This document shows positions 16,788 to 25,597 of a stretch of 64,000 nucleotides of DNA, piece by piece. The notes under the pieces were generated by a model. The model was given only the letters and a program-made list of their open reading frames with translations, searched no databases and had not been told where the DNA came from. This stretch comes from Paenibacillaceae bacterium (lineage in GTDB: Bacteria; Bacillota; Bacilli; Paenibacillales; Paenibacillaceae): the NCBI GenBank assembly GCA_004134985.1, contig REGQ01000005.1, positions 62,001-126,000 on the forward strand, in the 5' to 3' direction. The number at the start of each line of letters is the position of its first letter. Positions within the stretch are counted from its first letter, which is position 1. A program made the position numbers and the translations under genes.

Positions 16788-17900
16788 GTGAAGTATGTCA
16801 GAAGAATAGCAGGAGTGTTGGCTGTCATGATCTTAACAACGTTATTGATTTATCATTTTTATCCTCCGTTTGGCGGAAAAAGTCTCGAGGAAAGTCAGAG
16901 AAAAATACGGGAGTCACCGCAGTTTGTTGATGGGAAGTTCCACAATTCCATTCCGACATCTCTGAAGTACAGCTTGAAGGAAAGCGTGGAAGGCATCGTG
17001 CTGACGTTAAAAGGAACACCGAACAGCAGACCTAAAAATCATCTGCCAATCGTTCCATTCGATGCCAAAGCATTTGAAGAAAACCCGGAGGATCAAGTGA
17101 TATGGTTCGGCCATTCGACACTGCTGCTGAAAGTTAATGGTGTCAAGCTGCTGCTGGACCCCGTATTTGGCAATTATGCGTCACCCGTTGCTTACGTCGG
17201 TCCCAAGCGTTATAGCGATAAGCTGCCTGCGGAGATAGAGGATTTGCCCGAGCTGGATGCGGTCATCATTTCGCATGATCATTATGATCATCTGGATTAC
17301 GGCTCGATTCGGAAGCTGCGAGGAAAGGTGAAGCAATTCATTGTTCCGCTGGGAGTCTCCGGTCATCTGATCAAGTGGGGGGTTGCAGGGGACCGGATTC
17401 AAGAGCTTGATTGGTGGGAGGAGTTCTCTTATAAGGGGCTTACTGTAGCGAGCACTCCGGCAAGGCATTTCTCCGGTCGCAGAGGTCTTGATGAAGGGAG
17501 CACACTGTGGAGCTCTTGGGTGATTGTTGGCGAAACATCGCGTATTTATTATAGTGGAGATAGTGGATACGGGCCTCATTTTCAAGAGATTGGCAATAAA
17601 TATGGACCATTCGATCTGACGCTCATTGAAACCGGACAATATGATCAACGATGGGAAGCCATTCATATGACGCCTGAACAATCTGTACAGGCTAATCTGG
17701 ATGTTCAAGGCAAGCGAATGATGCCTGTTCACTGGGCGGCCTTCACCTTGGCGCTGCACAGCTGGAACGACCCCATTGAGCGGGCGGCACAGGCTGCTGC
17801 TCAACAAGGTGTGGCGCTGGCTACGCCCAAAATAGGTGAGACCGTCCTTATACACGCCATGGAATATCCGGATTCAAGCTGGTGGGAGGATATAGACTGA
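16788..17900 (+). CDS. membrane-anchored MBL-fold metallo-hydrolase (NAPE-PLD/UlaG-like)
   Basis: 370 residues. An N-terminal membrane segment (residues about 7-24) follows basic residues and has no lipobox, so it is a signal anchor or uncleaved signal. The metallo-beta-lactamase core shows VIWFGHSTLLLKVNG, the metal motif SHDHYDHLD, TPARHFSGR, YYSGDSGYG, and MPVHWAAF, as in N-acyl-phosphatidylethanolamine phospholipase D-like and lactonase-like enzymes. GTG start at 16788 with GAGGTGA 6 bases upstream. Follows the lyase pair after 89 bases and may share its transcript. Substrate unknown; a phosphodiester, lactone or amide are all possible. Confidence 0.83.
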   Translation: MKYVRRIAGVLAVMILTTLLIYHFYPPFGGKSLEESQRKIRESPQFVDGKFHNSIPTSLKYSLKESVEGIVLTLKGTPNSRPKNHLPIVPFDAKAFEENPEDQVIWFGHSTLLLKVNGVKLLLDPVFGNYASPVAYVGPKRYSDKLPAEIEDLPELDAVIISHDHYDHLDYGSIRKLRGKVKQFIVPLGVSGHLIKWGVAGDRIQELDWWEEFSYKGLTVASTPARHFSGRRGLDEGSTLWSSWVIVGETSRIYYSGDSGYGPHFQEIGNKYGPFDLTLIETGQYDQRWEAIHMTPEQSVQANLDVQGKRMMPVHWAAFTLALHSWNDPIERAAQAAAQQGVALATPKIGETVLIHAMEYPDSSWWEDID

Positions 17901-17978
17901 GTGGATTATCTTGAAAGCGGAAGTGCCAGAGGTCGCGGGGGCGGATGATTTAGGAGCAAGAAAAGATTTATGATTAAT

Positions 17979-18470
17979 GGTACAGAGGTGCAGAGGTACA
18001 GAGGTACAGAGGTATATAGGTGCAGAAGTACAAGGGTACACAAGTACAGAGGTGCAGAAGAACCAGAAGTACCAGAAGTACAAGAAGTACCAGAAGTACA
18101 AGAAGTACCAGAAGTACAAGAAGTACACAAGTACAAGTACACAAGTACAGAAGTACAAGGGTACACACAAGTACAGAAGTATACAGGTGCAGAGGTGCGA
18201 GGTACACAAGTACAGTACATAAGTGCAGAAGTATACAGGTGCAGAGGTGCGAGGTACACAAGTACAGTACATAAGTGCAGAAGTATACAGGTACAGAGGT
18301 GCAGAGGTACAGAGGTATATAGGTGCAGAAGTGCAGAAGTGCACAAGTACCAGAAGTACACAAGTATACAGGTGCAGAGGTGCGAGGTACACAAGTACAG
18401 TACATAAGTACAGAAGTATACAGGTACAGAGGTGCAGAGGTACAGGTACACAAGTACGGAGTATACAGGC
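17979..18470. repeat. degenerate octanucleotide repeat tract with higher-order copies
   Basis: About 490 bp built from variants of TRCAGARG (for example TACAGAGG, TGCAGAAG, TACACAAG), switching to a 9-base version (TACCAGAAG/TACAAGAAG) around 18060-18125. A larger block starting ATACAGGTGCAGAGG recurs at 18181, 18233 and 18366. Because the period is not a multiple of three, all three minus-strand frames stay open and give Cys/Thr/Tyr/Leu-rich pseudo-proteins; these are not genes. Lies between convergent genes. Confidence 0.9.
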
Positions 18471-18477
18471 ACACAGC

Positions 18478-18633
18478 TTTTGGTGTCACTGGTCCCGACG
18501 TCTTGCTTTGAGCTGCCAGGTGTGCCGGTAAATACAACTCCGGCGCACCGTTTATTATCCCATCAGGCAGTTGATAATGTGTCTTCAATAGCTCTTTGTC
18601 AGGAGCAAAGCCGTTCGCTATATAGTTGAACAA
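18478..18633 (-). pseudogene. possible gene remnant running into the repeat tract
   Basis: On the minus strand about 50 codons read a normal-looking sequence (LFNYIANGFAPDKELLKTHY, later INGAPELYLPAHLAAQ) before the frame enters the octanucleotide repeat. It begins at a TTG directly after an in-frame stop and has no good ribosome site. Not recognised. It may be the N-terminal end of a gene whose remainder was lost when the repeat tract formed. Low confidence. Confidence 0.3.
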
Positions 18634-18806
18634 AAGATTAGTTCAAACCACAGGTAAACATCGAGGCGTCAAACAGTTGGCCACCCTTGACTATTCGATA
18701 GTGTGCACACGCTCCATTTCATTGATCAACGCGTCCCGAGTGAAAAGGGGAGATGGCTTTATTGTCTTCCCCTTGCGCGAGCTTCGTCACACTGTATGCC
18801 TGTTAA

Positions 18807-19097
18807 TCTGTATGATTTTTCATATAGAATAGACGAAATCATCGCCGGATGACCATTTCTATATGATTTTTCATATAGAATAGTGAAAATGATCGCCGAA
18901 TGACCATTTCTATATGATTTTTCATATAGAATCGTCGAAATCATCGCCGAGTGATCCATTCTATATGATTTTTCATATAGAATAGTGGAAAATCATCGCC
19001 GAATGATCCATTCTATATGATTTTTCATATAGAATAGTGGAAATCATCGCCGAATGATCCATTCTATATGATTTTTCATATAGAATAGACGAAATCA
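18807..19097. repeat. six-copy array of 51-bp hairpin units
   Basis: The hairpin TTCTATATGA-TTTT-TCATATAGAA occurs six times with starts near 18807, 18858, 18909, 18960, 19012 and 19062, a 51-base period (one unit 52). The first copy has a mutated left arm. The 27-base spacers are also conserved and contain ATCAT-CGCCGA-ATGAT, a second small palindrome. It lies downstream of two convergent genes. Minus-strand translation gives a 17-residue repeat (ILYEKSYRNG...), but the 52-base unit breaks the frame and there is no start signal. Confidence 0.9.
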
Positions 19098-19132
19098 ACT
19101 GGCGGTTCATCGATTCAACTTATATATAGCTA

Positions 19133-19876
19133 CTATTGATACAGCCATATGCCTGAAACGGTCATTACCGCCGGCAGCGCGGCCTCATCCACCGGCACAT
19201 TGTCATACCAACCACCCACTGCAAGGTTGAGCACTAAATAGAAGGACTCATCAAAGGGCATAATGCCCGGCTGCAGGCGACGCTCGGCGAAGCAATGCCC
19301 ATCTACCAGCCATCGGATGGAACTCGCATCCCATTCCAGCGCATAATCATGGAATTGGTTAATTGTGCTGTTTTCAAACTGGTAGGAGGACTCATCGGTG
19401 ACTTTATGGTCCCAATCCTTCCCGTAGTGCAGCGTTCCGGATACTTGCCGGGGCAGACGGCCTTTGGCTTCCATAATATCGATCTCCCCGGAGGCGGGCC
19501 AAGGACCGTAAACCTGTTGTTGCGGTAGCAGCCAGATGGCAGGCCATAGCCCCTCCCCTACCGGCAGCTTTGCACGTACGACAAGCTTGCCGTAGCAAAA
19601 GGAAAGATGGTCCTTTGTGTCCAAACGAGCGGAGGTGTAGGCAAAGCTCCGTCCGTCCGCTTCAATGGTTTCGCGGCGCGCGCAGATGTTTAAGCCAAAT
19701 TCATCGATATACAGATTGTTAGCATTCCCCGTATAAAACTGCTGTTCACCGTTCCCCCAGCCTGGATCTATCGGTTTGCCATCGTTATCAATCAAGTCGT
19801 TGCCAAGGCGAATGTTCCATGCGCTCAAATCGGTATTGCGATCTAAAAAATCCTGCTGCCATATCAGCTTGTTCAT
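19133..19876 (-). CDS. cytoplasmic GH16 beta-glucanase (laminarinase-like)
   Basis: 247 residues with no signal peptide, so an intracellular endo-glucanase. The retaining GH16 catalytic motif is intact: Glu131-Ile-Asp133-Ile-Met-Glu136 in ASGEIDIMEAKGR, with Glu131 as nucleophile and Glu136 as acid/base. Other family signs are WGNGEQQFYT, SARLDTKD, RAKLPVGEGLWPAIWLLP and LNLAVGGWYDN. The extra Met between Asp and Glu is the laminarinase-type bulge. ATG at 19876 has AAGGAG about 10 bases upstream, preferred over GTG at 19885. Divergent from the ABC importer genes across 148 bases. It would cut imported beta-1,3-gluco-oligosaccharides. Confidence 0.9.
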   Translation of the reverse strand: MNKLIWQQDFLDRNTDLSAWNIRLGNDLIDNDGKPIDPGWGNGEQQFYTGNANNLYIDEFGLNICARRETIEADGRSFAYTSARLDTKDHLSFCYGKLVVRAKLPVGEGLWPAIWLLPQQQVYGPWPASGEIDIMEAKGRLPRQVSGTLHYGKDWDHKVTDESSYQFENSTINQFHDYALEWDASSIRWLVDGHCFAERRLQPGIMPFDESFYLVLNLAVGGWYDNVPVDEAALPAVMTVSGIWLYQ

Positions 19877-20024
19877 CCCTTGCACACTCCTTTCATCTAT
19901 TCACAGCATACTTAATTTTAGCATCTGGTCAAACAAATCTAAAAAAATGGGATAGGGTCAATAACCGTGGCCTTTTTTTTCCATGCCCATTTTCATAAGA
20001 TGAGAAGGAAGGGGGCAGAGAAAT

Positions 20025-20945
20025 ATGTTCCAATACAGCAGAGGACAAATTAAGACATTTATTAGGCAATGGCAATTGCAAAGCATGGTAATCCCCGGCA
20101 TTATCTGGATGCTCATCTTTTGTTATCTTCCCATGTTTTGGCTAATTATTGGATTTATGGATTACAGCATTGCAAAGCCTGTGCTCCAATCACCCTTTGT
20201 AGGGCTGAAGCACTTTCAGGATTTTATTACGGATGACCGTTTTTGGCGCTCTATCCGCAATACCTTGGGGATGAGCACCATCAAGCTGGTGCTAGGTTTT
20301 CCAATTCCTATTTTATTTGCCTTGCTTCTCAATGAAATACGGAATGTTCGATTCAAGCGTACGGTGCAAACGATTTCATACTTGCCGCACTTTATTGCCT
20401 GGACGATTTTTGGCGGCATCATGCTCAACTGGCTGGGCGAGGGCGGTGTCATCAACCAATTGATGATGGGATTAGGGCTTCAGGAGCGCGAAATCCTGTT
20501 TAATAGCGACCCCAAGTACTTTTGGTGGATTACTTATTTCTCCGATGTTCTCAAAGAGACCGGCTGGAGTGCCATCATCTACATAGCTGCAATAGCCGGC
20601 ATTGATCCGGCGCTGTACGAAGCGGCGGAGCTGGATGGCGCAAGCCGCTGGCAGCGTATGTGGCATATCACCATTCAGAGCATACGCCCGACCATCGCGA
20701 TTTTGTTTATTCTCGCTGTCAGCGGGATGCTCGGCAGCAACTTTGAACAGATCTTTATGCTCAAGAACAACATGAATATGAAGATGGCCGAAAGCCTGGA
20801 CTTGTATGTCTTTAACATGGGCTTGGTATCGGGGCGCCATTCCTTCTCAACGGCCGTTCTGTTTGCCCGCTCCATTGTCGCATTAGGGCTGTTGTTTCTG
20901 GCCAATGCTACATCCAAAAAACTAAATGGCGAAGGCATTTTTTAA
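20025..20945 (+). CDS. carbohydrate ABC transporter permease (LplB/UgpA type)
   Basis: 306 residues with six membrane segments. The EAA coupling loop reads DPALYEAAELDGASRWQRMW. LplB/YteP-type permeases import complex oligosaccharides. The N-terminus (QSMVIPGIIWMLIFCYLPMF) is typical. Strong ribosome site AAGGAAGGGGG upstream. First gene of the importer, 18 bases before the partner permease. No ATPase gene is present; such systems usually borrow a shared MsmX-type ATPase encoded elsewhere. By context the substrate is a beta-1,3-gluco-oligosaccharide. Confidence 0.9.
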   Translation: MFQYSRGQIKTFIRQWQLQSMVIPGIIWMLIFCYLPMFWLIIGFMDYSIAKPVLQSPFVGLKHFQDFITDDRFWRSIRNTLGMSTIKLVLGFPIPILFALLLNEIRNVRFKRTVQTISYLPHFIAWTIFGGIMLNWLGEGGVINQLMMGLGLQEREILFNSDPKYFWWITYFSDVLKETGWSAIIYIAAIAGIDPALYEAAELDGASRWQRMWHITIQSIRPTIAILFILAVSGMLGSNFEQIFMLKNNMNMKMAESLDLYVFNMGLVSGRHSFSTAVLFARSIVALGLLFLANATSKKLNGEGIF

Positions 20946-20963
20946 TAAGGGGAGGGCAGATAC

Positions 20964-21848
20964 ATGGAAAAACGCAGAAGGTTTCCGCGCATCGGAATAT
21001 TCGATGTCTGCAATACCCTGCTGATGCTGACTGTTTGTTTTATAACGCTATACCCGATGTGGTTTGTATTCGTCAACTCGCTCAATGCGCCGGAGCAGGC
21101 TATACTTGGTACGGTCAACTGGTTTCCCAAGGCGATATCACTGGATAGTTACCGAGTGGTGTTTAATGATAAAGTGCTGATGAACGGTTTTCTCATCACC
21201 ACCTTGCGTACAGTGGTAGGAACTACGGTGCATGTATTGTTTACAGCTATTGTGGCTTACGGAATGAGCAAGTCCAATCTGATTGGCCGCAAAGTGTATA
21301 TGAAAATCGCCTTGATCACGATGCTGTTTTCAGGTGGATTGATTCCCACGTTTATTTTGATGACGAAGCTCGGCCTCTATGATAATTTTTTGGTATTCAT
21401 CATTCCGGCCATGTACACTTTTTTCAATATGGTCATTTTCATGAGCTTCTTTCGCACGATTCCCGACAGTCTGGAGGAATCTGCCAAGGTAGACGGCGCT
21501 TCGGATTATGGCGTCCTGTTCAGAATCGTACTGCCCAACAGCATGGCGGTGCTCGCCACAATATCGCTTTTTTCAGCCGTATATCATTGGAATGATTATT
21601 ATCAGGGCGTGCTGTACATCCGCTCGCAGGAGATTTTGCCGCTGCAAACCATGCTATTTAAAATCATTGCAGAAAACTCGATGTCTTTCATGCAGCAGCA
21701 AGCCATGGCACAGTTCGGTGCAAAGCTGCCGGGCAATTCCATCAAGTTTGCATCCATGATGGTAGCCACGCTGCCTATTCTGATGTTCTACCCCTTTATT
21801 CAGCGCTATTTGGTCAAAGGTGTGATGATTGGCGCAATTAAAGGGTAA
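20964..21848 (+). CDS. carbohydrate ABC transporter permease (YtcP/LplC type)
   Basis: 294 residues, six membrane segments. The coupling loop reads IPDSLEESAKVDGASDYGVL; the C-terminus IQRYLVKGVMIGAIKG is the family hallmark. Forms the second half of the membrane pore with the preceding permease. GGGGAGGG ribosome site. Confidence 0.9.
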   Translation: MEKRRRFPRIGIFDVCNTLLMLTVCFITLYPMWFVFVNSLNAPEQAILGTVNWFPKAISLDSYRVVFNDKVLMNGFLITTLRTVVGTTVHVLFTAIVAYGMSKSNLIGRKVYMKIALITMLFSGGLIPTFILMTKLGLYDNFLVFIIPAMYTFFNMVIFMSFFRTIPDSLEESAKVDGASDYGVLFRIVLPNSMAVLATISLFSAVYHWNDYYQGVLYIRSQEILPLQTMLFKIIAENSMSFMQQQAMAQFGAKLPGNSIKFASMMVATLPILMFYPFIQRYLVKGVMIGAIKG

Positions 21849-21942
21849 GCGTCATACGCCTGCCTATCCAACCCGTCGTTTAGATAGGTGTATGAAATAG
21901 ATATACAAAACCCAACCGTAGTAAAGAAAGGATGATTATTTG

Positions 21943-23610
21943 ATGAAGCGCAATTACATCAAGCATTGCATAGTCATGGCTCTAGCAGTAATTCTGATGC
22001 TGAGCATGGCCGCGTGTACCAAGTCTGAGGAAAAAGAAAAGACGCCTGAAACTAAAAGCAGCACGGAGCAGCCCGAGGTCACTTCGGGCGAATCAACACC
22101 AAACCCTGATGAAGCTGCATGGCAGTTGGATACCAGCCCTGTGGATTTAACCTGGTTTGTAGGCGCATCCTGGTATGGGAACAGCTGGGGAGAAAGCTTG
22201 ACTTCCCGGTATGTGACCGAAAAAACAGGCGTTAACGTCAAGATTGAAGTGCCTTCTGGCGAAGCAAACGAGCAAATGACCCTGATGATGACTTCCGGCA
22301 AGCTGCCAGACTTGATTAGCATGGGCTCATGGGAAAACGCTGTCAAAAAACTTTGGGAAGGCGATCATGTGTATGCTTTGAATGAATTGGCAGAACAGTA
22401 TGATCCCTACTTCTTCAAGGTGGCGGGTGACGGTACATTGAAGTGGTATCGTCAAGAAAATGGCAATACCTATGCCATACCGAATGATTCGTACAGTCCC
22501 AACCTGATGCATGAAACTGGTATGACGGCCGCCAACCAAACCTTTTTGGTGAGAAAAGATCTGTATGAGGATATGGGCAAACCGGATTTAACTACCCCGG
22601 AGGGCTTCCTGAACGCACTGCAATTGATTAAGGATCAATATCGCGAATACAAGGGCCAGCCGATCAGTCCTCTCTTTGCACAGGGGAATGTACCTTACGG
22701 AATGACCGAATATCTGCATAACCTGCTTGCTGTTCCACATGAGCAAGACGGCAAAGTATATGATCGCATTACCGATCCGGATTATATCACCTGGCTGAAA
22801 ACGTTCCGCACTGCCTACGAGCGCGGGCTGATCAATGTAGATTTCCTGGTGGATTCCGATACCCAGGTAGAGGAGAAAACGAACAACGCCCGTTATTTTA
22901 TGCAGATTCGCGAGTGGACGGGTATGAAGGCTGTCAACCCTATGCTGGCCGCCAGTGAAAACCCGGATTCATACTACATCGCAGTGGACGGTCCAAAGAA
23001 CAGCAAGGGCGAGAGCGCCAAACTGTTCCCTGGCAATATGGATGGCTGGATGGTTACCATGGTCAGCAAATCCACCAAAAATCCTGAACGTGCAATCCGC
23101 TTTTTGACCTATCTGTCCACTGAAGAAGGCCAAAGGGATTTATTCCTTGGCAAGGAAGGCGAAACATGGGAAACGGTGGATGGCAAGCCGCAGTTGAAGG
23201 CTGAAATGGTAGAACTGCTCCAAAATGATATTGACAAGATGAAAGAGGAGTACGGCATTATGGATACCTACTGGATGATGCGAAACCCTGTAATTATCAA
23301 CCAGTGGAATCCGGATAACGCTCCTGTCATTAAACAAATGGAGGAATTCTCCAATAATCAAGCCGATATTGACGGTGGCATCTACAAGGGCTTGGATCCG
23401 ATGGGCGATTCTGATGCAGCAGTAGCTTGGGCGCGTATTTCTCAAAATTGGGAGGAAGTCGTTCCTGAGCTGATTACCGCCAAAGATGAAGCTGCTTTTG
23501 ACAAAATCTTCGAGAATTTCCTTGCCCGCCGCGGGGATTATGGCTTCGATAAAGTGATCGAATACCGCCAGGCCGAGCTGGATGCACGAAAAACCAAAAT
23601 GGCAGAGTAA
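21943..23610 (+). CDS. oligosaccharide-binding lipoprotein (family 1 solute-binding, LipO-like)
   Basis: 555 residues. The signal peptide ends in the lipobox SMAAC (Cys about residue 25), followed by a Lys/Glu/Ser-rich linker. The large size and segments such as TMMTSGKLPDLI and LTYLSTEEGQRDLFLGKEGE are typical of LplA/LipO-type binding proteins partnering LplB/YtcP permeases. ATG 21943 fits AAAGGA better than the in-frame TTG three bases earlier. Captures oligosaccharides outside the membrane for the two permeases; by context, products of the secreted GH16 enzyme. Confidence 0.9.
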   Translation: MKRNYIKHCIVMALAVILMLSMAACTKSEEKEKTPETKSSTEQPEVTSGESTPNPDEAAWQLDTSPVDLTWFVGASWYGNSWGESLTSRYVTEKTGVNVKIEVPSGEANEQMTLMMTSGKLPDLISMGSWENAVKKLWEGDHVYALNELAEQYDPYFFKVAGDGTLKWYRQENGNTYAIPNDSYSPNLMHETGMTAANQTFLVRKDLYEDMGKPDLTTPEGFLNALQLIKDQYREYKGQPISPLFAQGNVPYGMTEYLHNLLAVPHEQDGKVYDRITDPDYITWLKTFRTAYERGLINVDFLVDSDTQVEEKTNNARYFMQIREWTGMKAVNPMLAASENPDSYYIAVDGPKNSKGESAKLFPGNMDGWMVTMVSKSTKNPERAIRFLTYLSTEEGQRDLFLGKEGETWETVDGKPQLKAEMVELLQNDIDKMKEEYGIMDTYWMMRNPVIINQWNPDNAPVIKQMEEFSNNQADIDGGIYKGLDPMGDSDAAVAWARISQNWEEVVPELITAKDEAAFDKIFENFLARRGDYGFDKVIEYRQAELDARKTKMAE

Positions 23611-23633
23611 CGATGCCCACTGAATCATTGCTG

Positions 23634-23668
23634 CCGGCCACCGAAAGGGTGGTCGGTATTCCCTACTT
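23634..23668 (+). terminator. terminator-like hairpin after the importer genes
   Basis: CCGGCCACC (23634-23642), GAAAG loop, GGTGGTCGG (23648-23656), then TATTCCCTACTTTT. The tail is only moderately T-rich, so termination may be partial. Confidence 0.5.
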
Positions 23669-23755
23669 TTATAGTTCTTGCAACATAGCAACAGCGCCTA
23701 ATTACCTGCCGACATGTAATATATGGTATATTACAGAGGTGGGGAGGGCAGTGAA

Positions 23756-25594
23756 ATGAAGGTTCTGCTGACTAAAATGAGGAAGATTTACCGCAATTCC
23801 CTTATATCTCAAAAGTTATTTATGGCCTTTAGCATGATGATTGCTGTCCCTGCCATTGTGGTATCCTTTTTGTTTATCCGGACGCAGGAAGCCCAGCTGT
23901 ACAAGGACGCTATGGCCACCGGCAGCAGCCATGTTTCACGGCTGGACGAACAGCTGCGCAGCAGAATGGAAATGTTGGAAAACGCTTCCTCCACTGCGCT
24001 GACTCAAAAGGCTTTTGTGGATTTTATTCACTCCAATATGCGCGGAGATGGCCTGCATCTGGTGAAATTCAGGCAAAACCAATTTGAGCAGATGCATAAT
24101 ATCATTCAAAGCAACGAGATGATCAGCCAACTCAGCTTTTATGTCGATAACCCGAACTTGTATGAAATTTGGCCCGAAATCTATCATTATGACAAGTTTT
24201 GGCCGCAGGATTACTGGGTGACCCTTCGGGAGGAGGGCGGCGCGGCATACCGTTTATTTGCTTTTCAGGATGGTGACCATACGCTATCCTACTACCGGCT
24301 GGTACGTCTTCAGGGTCAGCAGCACAAACGCCCCAGCATTATGGAAATTCGCGCCAAACACAGCGTATTTTTCAGTGACCTGCTGGAGGAGACCGGGGGA
24401 GATTTTTTTTCTGTTGTAATGGACGGAATGAATCCTGCCCGCTCGGTATACAATTCCAAGCATGAGTTTACTCAAAATGCGGGGGAGGAGATGAACGAAA
24501 TCCTTGGCAGTATACATCGGCAGCTTGATGTGCTGCAGCAGAAAAGCCCCATTAAGGTCAATGTAGGAGATCATACCTATTACGCGCTGTACCGCTACAT
24601 TGCCCCGCTGAACGCCTATGTGGTGGACATCGCATCCCATCAGGCGCTGATGAAGGGCCCACGCAGCTGGTATATACTTGTGGTAGCGATTACATTGTCT
24701 GTGCTGCTGCTAATGATGCTGCTGGTATCGCATACCACCCGGCGTATTTTCCGCCGGTTGGACAGCGTGCTGTCTTCTATGCGAAAGGTGCGAAAAGGTC
24801 AATTGGATGCAAAGATTGATACCGGCCTGAGTGAAAACGAAACCGGTGATGAAATCGATGAGGTGGCTATCAACTACAATAAAATGTTGGACGAAGTCAA
24901 ACGCCTGATGACGCAGGTGGTAGACAAACAGCTGATTGCCAAAAACGCGCAGCTCCACTCGCTGCATTCGCAGATCAATTCACATTTTTTATATAACGCG
25001 CTGGAATCCATCCGTATGCTTGCGGAGGTTCAGCGGCAGCCCGCTATCGCCGACGCGCTGGTATCGTTAGGTTCGCTCTTGCGCTACAGCATGAAGTGGC
25101 GCAGCGACACCGTTGCCCTCAGTGAGGAGCTTGCCAACATACAAAGCTATATCCGGTTCATCAACTTTATGGAAGGCGGGAACTTTGTATTGACAGCGGA
25201 TCTCCCCCAGGAGGTGCTGCGCTATGCCATCCCTAAAATGTGCATGCAGCCCATCGTTGAAAATGCTGTTCACCATGCCGCGCCCGTGGGCGGCAGTGCT
25301 CGCATCCAAATCACTGTAAGGGTGGAGAATGACAGTCTGCTGCTCATCGAGATACGTGATGACGGCGTGGGAGTTGACCCGCAGATGCTGACAAATTTGC
25401 AGGATGTGCTGCAGGGCGACTCGGATACGCCGATCGTCACCAGCAAGAACGGGCTGGGCTTGGAAAACGTGCATAAGCGCCTGCAGCTTCACTATGGCAA
25501 AGACTGCGGTCTTTGGATTGACAGTGTGCAGGGCGCCTATACCTGTGTAACGATACGCTTGCCTTGGGAAAATGTGAACCTTGGGGGATGGTAG
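23756..25594 (+). CDS. YesM-type sensor histidine kinase
   Basis: 612-residue membrane kinase. TM1 at residues about 20-40, an extracellular sensing domain of about 250 residues (Cache-like), TM2 about 300-320 (WYILVVAITLSVLLLMMLLV), HAMP, then the His_kinase region with LHSLHSQINSHFLYNALESI. Pro is replaced by Ser before the phospho-His (NSHFLYN instead of NPHFLYN). The ATPase domain shows VENAVHHAA, IRDDGVGV and NGLGLENVHKRL. ATG 23756 follows GGGGAGGG; the ATG at 23723 lacks a site. Four bases separate it from its regulator gene. Presumably senses beta-glucan oligomers and controls the locus. Confidence 0.9.
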   Translation: MKVLLTKMRKIYRNSLISQKLFMAFSMMIAVPAIVVSFLFIRTQEAQLYKDAMATGSSHVSRLDEQLRSRMEMLENASSTALTQKAFVDFIHSNMRGDGLHLVKFRQNQFEQMHNIIQSNEMISQLSFYVDNPNLYEIWPEIYHYDKFWPQDYWVTLREEGGAAYRLFAFQDGDHTLSYYRLVRLQGQQHKRPSIMEIRAKHSVFFSDLLEETGGDFFSVVMDGMNPARSVYNSKHEFTQNAGEEMNEILGSIHRQLDVLQQKSPIKVNVGDHTYYALYRYIAPLNAYVVDIASHQALMKGPRSWYILVVAITLSVLLLMMLLVSHTTRRIFRRLDSVLSSMRKVRKGQLDAKIDTGLSENETGDEIDEVAINYNKMLDEVKRLMTQVVDKQLIAKNAQLHSLHSQINSHFLYNALESIRMLAEVQRQPAIADALVSLGSLLRYSMKWRSDTVALSEELANIQSYIRFINFMEGGNFVLTADLPQEVLRYAIPKMCMQPIVENAVHHAAPVGGSARIQITVRVENDSLLLIEIRDDGVGVDPQMLTNLQDVLQGDSDTPIVTSKNGLGLENVHKRLQLHYGKDCGLWIDSVQGAYTCVTIRLPWENVNLGGW

Positions 25595-25597
25595 GTT

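Noticed and set aside
17906-18633. Long minus- and plus-strand ORFs in the octanucleotide tract
   Set aside because: They follow from an 8/9-base repeat lacking stops; composition is limited to a few residues and no start signals are present.
18807-19097. Regular 51-bp spacing looks like a CRISPR array
   Set aside because: The sequences between hairpins are nearly identical, not unique spacers, and there are no cas genes. It is a tandem repeat.
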